Source of the DNA: Solanum dulcamara
Lineage: Eukaryota > Streptophyta > Magnoliopsida > Solanales > Solanaceae
Direction of reading: 5' to 3'
DNA length: 64,000 nt
Assembly (NCBI RefSeq): GCF_947179165.1
Contig: NC_077238.1
Span: 77,219,757 to 77,283,756 of the forward strand
A model generated the notes under the pieces. That model was not told the DNA's origin and did no database searches. It saw only the letters and a list, made by a program, of their open reading frames with translations. A program made the position numbers and the translations under genes. Shown one piece after another: positions 49,201 through 58,200 of the stretch; the first letter of the stretch is position 1; the number at the start of each line of letters is the position of its first letter.

Positions 49201-52200
49201 CCCACATTCTCCTCACAGTACTCTATTGAAGCCAACACGCTTAGTACCAATAGAACTTCATAACCACATCTGTCATTCACTTTACTCTCAAAACATCACT
49301 AGTATCAAAGTCTTCGTAGCAACACATTGTTAGTCTCCAAAATTTCAAACTATGGACCTCTCTCCTTCTATTTAAGCATCCCATGACAGGTGTGGGTCCC
49401 ACCCAATTGCTAATAATCCAAATTTTTGAATCTCATAGTACTTTTCCATTGAGATAAAACTATTGAATCACACCCAATAACACTCCCACACAACCTTCAC
49501 TTACCCAGTTTCAACTACTATTCAACCCATCATATACCTCATGCCAAAACTTAAAAAAATTCTTGGTCACAACAATAATTCTGTATACCACGGGCACATA
49601 ACCTCTATTTACCATCAAGTGTTTATGTAACACATTACAACAGTCTGGGTAGTCCTATCAACAGAGTTATCAACCCAGCTAAAAAATCCTCATTAACCAC
49701 ATAGAACTATAAATCCTTTCGATGGTGCACCCATAAGCCATCTACCATAATTTGAACGACCCAACCCAACTCAACAGCGCAGAATCTCTCATACATCATT
49801 GTTTATCACCGACACCAATTTCTTGAAAGACTTTCTGAGACCACAAATGCAGAGGAATGCCTACCTCTCATCCAAGTTTCTTTGCATGTTAAGGAGTTAA
49901 GGACGCTTCTTATTAAAGGGTTCTACCATTGCAGATGGAAGCTGCAATTCTTCCATCTCCATTTACCTTGTAAGGTTTGCTCCACCATGTGTTTGTTTGG
50001 AAATTCGAACAGAAATGGGTCGCCATGAAGCTCGTAAATGTTGACCCCAAATGCTTTCTTCTAGTTTGTTGAGAACCATCTTCTGATGTCAGCAAGTGTT
50101 GGCTTTTCCTTCAACTCCTCTCCGCAATAACCAACTACACATCTCTTGTGTAGGCTATCTTCTTGATCGTCCATTCTATCATCTACTTTTATGTTACCCA
50201 TTCCTACTTTTTATCTCAGCAGTACGGAGACTTTGTGATTGCCATTTACTCTCTTGTACAACTGCTGCAAAAGGGTACTTGACATCCGTCATTCTCGGAG
50301 GAGGTATCTGTACCTTTCTCCTCTGCCATTTAATGAACCTTTTTATCTTTAATGCAATATCCATCTGCCCAACATTCAATGTTAGTTCTGGATTGATTAA
50401 GCCAGATCTTCCCCTCCATTTAATGAGATTATGCTTATAAATCTCCCGTGTTGGTTTCTCTTTCTAGTGCAAAAAAGGTGTGACTCCCTTTCTGAAAATC
50501 TCCATTTCTTGATCTCCTTCTTCTGATCTTTCGATGCTTCTTTCATACAAAAGCATATCCACTCCATAGCTTTTCTGCTGACAGTGGACCTTCGCATCAT
50601 CTTCCTACTCCTTTCCACTCATTCATACCATTCAGACTTACCATTTTCCCACCTTGTAATATCGAATGACTTAAAACCTTGCGTTGAAATAGATCCTTTT
50701 GTCCTCCATCATTAAAAAATAGAGTTTCTGGTTGAGAGAAATGCTCAAAGAAGGAAAACAATAAAAGAGAGTAACAACAGAAGGTGATAACTCAAGGAGG
50801 TGAGAGAGTGGCTTTCTAGTAAGGAGTGCTGGAAAAGTGTCTAGAAAAGATGTTTCTCCCTCCTAGGAAGTAGGAGAGTTTTTGATTTTTGTGCCTGAGA
50901 GCATTTTTTACACTTTTTATCAGCTTTTTAAAGTAGCTTACAAGCTAAAAGCTAAAAGTCATAAGTTGGGAATATCCAACTTTAGGCTTTTAGCTTATTT
51001 TTGTACTTTTTCAGCCTAAATTAAGCACTTTTTGTCTTTCCCAAACATATCCAAAAATTTAAAAAAGCTTAAAATCCAAAAGCTACTTAAAATAAGGCAA
51101 TCCAAACACCCTCTGCTGGCATTAGAGACCTTACATGAAGTCGCTTTTATTAAGGATTACTGTTTAGTCTTTCCATAACAATATACAACATCGGTGGTGA
51201 ATGGTGTAATATTTATTCTAACGATAGTTACATTAATGATGAGGATTATAATGTTTGTTCGTCAATAAAATAAATGGATATATGAACAGCCAATCTTGGT
51301 TTGTCATTGTCTAGCATGATTAATAAATTAAAAACTGGATTTGTTTGTGTAGTCAGTACTGTGGCAATTTATTACAACAACAACAACCATACCTCAATCT
51401 CAAACTTCTTAGGTTTGGCAATACAAATTCTTTGTATCCATTCGAAATCATTTGTCATTCATTTCACGTCAAAAGCAAATTATGAATTGTTTTAAAATAA
51501 ATTCTCTAAATTCTGACACTCTCTAATACTGACATATAATTCTCTAAGCAATTTAAAATACTCAAACACCAAACTTATTACAAGTGTACCAACTATGTCT
51601 AAACCTGAAATCCAATATCTTTAAGCACCGAATCCCGTTTTAATTTTACCTAAACAATGCGTCTTTTTCTTGGTAAAGTAAATAAATTTAGGAATGATGG
51701 GGGAACAACCCAGTATACAAGCTGTATACCAGAAGGTAGAGAACTTACAAACAAAATATGGTTTCCCACAAAAGAAACCCAATCTTCTATACAAATGGGG
51801 ATCTCATGGGTACACCAAAAGGAAACTAAACAATACTCTTCAAATGCTTTCCTGTTTCTTTCTTTCCATAAAATCCACATGATGGCTGATGGAGCAACAT
51901 CCCAAACATTCGAACTTCTTTTCCCCCCTCCTGAAAGTCTAACTATGTTTATGCCGTGTAATTCGTACATAGAAGGGTCTGTACTTATTTCATTCTAAGT
52001 TTGGTTCCTTTAATTGTTTGAGACATCCATCTTCAATTTGATTTTTTCTCCTATTCGTCTTGTTTATATAAGTTGCTTGCACTTGGCATATTAGCACAAC
52101 AAGCACAACAAAGGTTTCGTATATAAACTTCTTAGGTATTTTTTGGGTTGTTGATTTTATCATTTATTCTCATTTGTTATTGCTGTTAGGATTATTACTG

Positions 52201-55200
52201 CTAATACCGCTGCTGTGGCACTGCTAGTATTTTGTTTTTTCTTTAGCTTTTGCTGAAAAAAGATAGAATTGGAACGAAATGCAATGTGGATTGTGTCGGC
52301 GACCTTGCTAGAAACTCTATTCCAAAGAAATGTAATTTAGCTCTTGAATTTCTTCATAGAACTTAAAAGCCACGGGAAAGTAAAAGGAAAGAACTGAAAA
52401 GCCACAGGAAAGTAAAAGGACTCTTGAGTAATCTCCTAATATATTTCATTTTGCCCTTAATTTCGCTTTTTAGATGCAATTCATTTTTGTTGCTTTGGAA
52501 CTAATGGATTTATACTTTTTTTTTGGTTCTTTTAGATTGAGGAGTATGACAAGAGGGGTCGTGACATTCACTCTCGAATCCGTGAACTTCAACTTCACCA
52601 AAGCAACAAGGTATCTTATCTCTAGTATCTCAACTAGTGTTTTGCTTAGAGCTTCTTTATTCTTCTTAGCTTGCTTGAAGTAAGGAAATTCATTTGCAAA
52701 GTTCTTAGCTTCCCCAACCCTAACAATTGATACTTTGGCTGTCTTCCAAATTTATAGTTAGATGGGATTGAATCTTGGCATTACCATATGATTTTCTATT
52801 GACCTAGATGAACCGTCTTATTTACCACTTTCAACAGTTGTTTCGAAGATCACCCGTTAGAATTGTATTTTGGTTATCAAGAGCTCAAATATGGAGACGT
52901 ACAATAGATAAGATAATTGTTAAACATGAGATACTATATACTCAGTTACATATAATGCCATTTTCTGCAATCATCCTTTGTTTTTGTTTTTATTTTTGTC
53001 GAGTGAATGCAAAGAGTTACTCAATCTTTTCCCTGGATGTTCTTATGGCTTTTCTGGTATGGATTTATCTCTTCTTTCTGTGACGTATTATAGCGATAAG
53101 CTATGTTGTTGTCAAAAGAAAATAAATTTGGGGAATGAATTGTTTGATTATTCTGTCAAGTATGTTGGGGTTTCAATAATGTTTACAAATATTCCGAGTT
53201 TTGTTCAGTTGATTTGACTGAGGCTTGGCATGATTCTTGGCAGAACTATCCTGCAGACTTTTGGGTTGTTTGTGTCTGCCTTGTGTGGATTTCTTTCAGT
53301 TTATTTGTGTGTTAATGTACATTAGAAGTTGAGTATTCCATATGTGGATTTTTTTGGGAAGGAGAATTATATAATTAGGTAAAAGTTCATGACAATGTAA
53401 GTTGTAAAGATGCTATTAATAAAATTGAATCTTATTGTAATTTTCATCTGGTTTGTGTTTTGTCCACTGTTAGCATAAGAATTTTGTATTATAGTTTACA
53501 CACAAATTGACTGACTTATTTGCATTTCCTAAGTGATTATTTTGTCTTTCTTTCTCTGCAAACCTTGCTGCTTGGCACTGATTTTCTTTTTTCTCAGGTT
53601 ACAGCCTTTGGAGGAGGTAGAGTGATGAACCTCTTGGAGGTGATTGAAAGACAACATAGAAAGTTCAACAGGGCGCCAATTGGTCCAATAGGTGCTCATG
53701 TGGTATGTGATAGAGAAAACTCATTGTACATTGGTGAAGTATATCTTTTCCTGCTTTTCTTTCCTGAGCTTACAAGCTAATTGTTGAAGTGTGTGACCAT
53801 CTCGTCTAAAAGGTTAAGCCGTTAGAGAGAGCACACTCTTGATAACTTAATTAGGTCTTCAACACACCCTCTCTCGTGCGCGCATGATGTTTTCTCATGG
53901 GCTAAGCATGTGGAATTTCTTTTTAATAATGGATGGGGGTCACTCGAACCTAAGGCCTCTGTTTGCTTGATACTACTATTTATCAACAGAATCTTCAATC
54001 CATGCTTGCAACTTATGATTGCTCTCACTTGGCAATCATGCTGGTTTGTAACCCAACCTACCAATTTCTTTCCTGAGATCGAAAATATTTTTCCTCTCAG
54101 AGATGAAGATTCCTTTTTGTGATGTGGCTACTTCAATTCTGATGAAATATTGCAGCTTCCCTAGATCCATGATATCAAACTCCTGAGCCAAGAGGTTCTT
54201 CAGTCGAGCCATCTCTTGTTATCACTGTCATCAGAGTCAATTATGAAAAGAGTGACTACCCTTGTGATGTCTTATAAAGAGAGTGTGATCTGCATTGCTT
54301 TGTTTATTACTGAAAAAATCATGTTTTTGCTGTATCTGTTAAAGTATGCTCTAGGAGACTGTTTTAACCCGTATAAAAGTTTTTCTCAATCTACATAGCT
54401 TTCCTCGAGTTCTCTTATCATCAAATCTAGGATGAATCTTTACATACACTTCTTCTTTCAAGTTTTCTTGCCAGAGTGCAATTTTGAGATTAAACAACAG
54501 CTATTCCCAGCCAAGGTTGGCTGCATAGGAGTACAAGATTCTGTTTGTGTTCATTTTTGCAACAGGAGCAAATGTTTGCTGGTGCACATAAGCGATTTAA
54601 CACCTTTCAAGACGATGTCTATTTTAAATTTTAGCCACTCCATTTTTTGGCGCTAGTTAAGGACAACTAGCTTGGTGGATGATCACATTAGACTACAAGT
54701 AGATCATTTTTTTGCTTTGATCAGATACCCTAGTTGCATTTGCAATTAACAATTTAGCTTTCCTGCTTGTTTAACTTTTGAGAGCTCGTGCTAAGCATTT
54801 ATCAATATTTTATCGCAGACCTTGGTTGATGGTGACAAGTGGGGTACTGCTATTGAATGTGCCGTTGGCAAGGTGCTTAACGCTTTTATTGTAACTGATC
54901 ATAAAGATTCCCTTTTATTAAGAGCATGTGCAAGGGAAGCAAACTACAATCACTTACAGATTATCATTTATGAGTTCTCTAGACCAAGGTAATGATCGTT
55001 CTGTATGTGTTTGTTGATGTGTGTGTGTGTGTTGTATTTATAGGGATGATTTATATCCTTGAACATTGTTGATGGGTGATATATACCAGTCACTTCTGTG
55101 GAGATATATACTTATCTAGTTTATTTCTGATAAGTGGATTATTTATTTATCAAGCTTTTGCTTATATTTTTTGGTGTAGGTTGCATATTCCCGATCACAT

Positions 55201-58200
55201 GCTTCCCCAGACTCATCATCCAACAGCAATTTCTGTTCTACGGTCTGACAATCCTACTGTACTAAATGTCTTGGTTGATGTGGTAAAGTTGCTATTTCTG
55301 TGGATGATAATTACCAAAGCTAAGCTATTCTTTAGTTCTGCAACTTCTTACTGATCATAATCAGTTTTGAATTCAAATTTAATTGATTTTTAGGAATAGG
55401 CATATGATGACAAATTTGCAGTAAACACTCCTTATTGTCATATCAATTATGATTATGGCAGCTCGGGTTATCCCTTGCAGTCACCACAATTCCATGTTCC
55501 TTTAATTCTCCTCACTTCTGGTTTCTCTAAGTTGTTAGCTCCGATTGGGGTTCTTATTCGTTGCCATGAGCTTCAGACAGTTTTCCAGCCTCTTGTGTTT
55601 ATATGTAATCACTGTTACATCTGTATTATACTATTTTTTAGATTAGTTGTGCTGATTATGCCTTGATATTTACTGTGTCTTATTAGAGTAATGCTGAGAG
55701 GCAAGTGCTAGTTAAAGACTATGATGCTGGGAAAACAGTTGCTTTTGAGCAAAGGATTTCAAATTTGAAGGAGGTTTATACTTCTGATGGGTACAAAATG
55801 TAAGATTATGTAGTCTCTCATATGCCAATTAATTTTTTTTATCTCGATACTAAGTTATTTTCTGTAATCCCATGAGCAACTCACCGTATGAGTCAGGTCT
55901 ACGTATTGCCTAAGTTGCATATGGTTCATGTATAGATTCACCTAGTACTTGGTGACAAAATACAATTAGTTTTTCCGGTTAGAATTAAATCTATAAATTG
56001 CCTTCCATCGGCTTATTTTGTGAGGTTTTTGGATGACTAGCCTGGTGCTCTGCCAACAGAAACAAGTCTGACAATAGTTGTTTATTACAAGAGAACATCC
56101 TCCACTATAACCATCATGTTGATTCAAGATGGCTTAAAACTTATAATTTGTTTTTTATGAGCCTTAACTAATCTAATTTACTCTTTTTGCATTTCTTATT
56201 TTAGTCTTGGCTCTAGATAGAAAAGTTCATTTTGTACTAACTTGATTAACATACCAAAACTTCCTAGGTTTTCTCGAGGTTCTGTCCAAACTATTCTTCC
56301 ACCAATGAAGAATATGAGAGGTGGGCGTCTTTCTGGTTCATATGACAATAAAATTAAAACTCTAGAAAGCGAAGCACTTGAGGTACAGAACAAAGCTCGA
56401 CAAAGCGAGGGTATGAAGAGGAGTATCCATGAAGAGCTTCAAGGACTCCATGATAATCTGCAAAGTGCTAAGGTATTTGTTATTTTAAGTTAGATGCAGT
56501 CTCCACCAGAGTAATAGCTTATGCTCCTTTTCTAAGGCTGTTGCAGGTTTCACTCTGGTTTTACTTTATCAGAAGTAAAAGTGGTTTTCCTTTCTTCTGT
56601 CTTTCTTTCTCCATCTCACTTTTGTGAAGGGATATCATCTCAGCGTTATCTTTGCTTTCTGTTCATCATGTATATTTCATTACTTTATTGTGTATGAATA
56701 CTTGATACACACAATCCTCGACACCATTTCTAGATAATGATTAGTCTATCTATCAATTGCATCATACTTCTGCTGTTCCATCCTATAAATTCGTGAAAGC
56801 ATCAAGCCTCATGGACTGTTTGCTCTGACCAGAAAGTTGAAGATTTGGAGCAAGAAAAAATTAGTGCATAGCCACTAAGCCCAAACCTATGGACATCAAA
56901 TTATAAGCTGGCCTTGCAAATTTTTATTAGGATCCTTCAAAGATTATTCTGCAGAAAGAGTGCGTTTGGCTTGCTCACCAGAACAGTTTCATGTGACTGA
57001 TCATTTTTCTGACAGAACAGCTAACATTCAGAAAATGATAAATTAAAGTAATGTGTGGACCAAGTAGGATTAACTTCTCTCTTTGATTTCATTAGTTGTT
57101 CGTTTGTATGCTTTATTTATATCTTTAGATTGTCTGGACAATGCCTCTTCATCTGGTTGTTTGAAAACATCTGTGTCCACACATATTTGGGAAAAATGTG
57201 ATTTTACTACCTAGAAACAAAGAAATGGTATATATTTCTCATGGCCATATTTGGTGAAAAAATTGGGAATGCAATAATCGCCAGAGGACACAGAGCATCC
57301 ATTGCTAAGATTTTAATATGCTTTTTCATGGATGGTTCTTTCCTGAAGAATCATACAACCGCTTTTTAGTTACTAGAAGAAACCTTGACTTGCTGTTACT
57401 TTTCTTCTCACTGAGGTTTGCTGCCTCATTGAGAGTGAAGCAATGCTAAACCTTCTAAAAAGTAAAGAGAAAAAGATGATGTACTTGTACTGCAGAGAAG
57501 TTGGTGCTACCCTTATCTAATAGGGTGCATTATTCTTTCTGGAGCATCATTTGTATGGTCAAGACAAAGGAGTGTTCTTGGTAGTCTAAGTTACTGTTAT
57601 CCATATTCTTTTGAATTTTCATCCTTACGGTTCTTGAGTAAATTGCTATTACAAACTTTGCTTTAACGAGTTCTGATAAAACATTCAGACGGATATATGT
57701 GAGTGGGGTTTCCTAAGTATTGAATGAAATGAACAACTATTGATATAACCATTAGTTCCTCCGCTCCTGTAGAAGAGGCGCCATGATGCAGAGAAAGTTT
57801 TGAGATCCAAGGAGTTTTGCTTGCAAGATTTTAAAAAGTCATATGTTGCAGAATCTAGCTCCAGTGCTGTATCAACAGTAGATGAGCTTCATGTAGAGCT
57901 ATCGGTTTGTTCCTCTTTTCTTCCACCCATATTTCACTTCCATTTCCGGGGCTTCAGTTTCAAATTCAATGTTCTCTTGATCTTTTAGAAGGCATTCCAC
58001 TACAGTTTTATTTTCTTGAAAACTATGTACAGAAAATCCGTGATGAGATGCATGAAAGAGAAAATTTGTTGGAAAAGCTTCAAGTGAGGTTGAAAGAAGC
58101 AGACAACAAAGCTAATGATGTTAAAATATCCTTTGAAAATTTGTGTGGTATGCATATTTTGCTTCTTTGTCAGGTTCAAATACCTCCAAGTATATTTCCT

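Noticed and set aside
52808..53217. Hydrophobic frames in SMC6 intron 11 resembling membrane proteins
   Set aside because: T-rich intron sequence commonly gives Phe/Leu-rich frames; no family motif is present.
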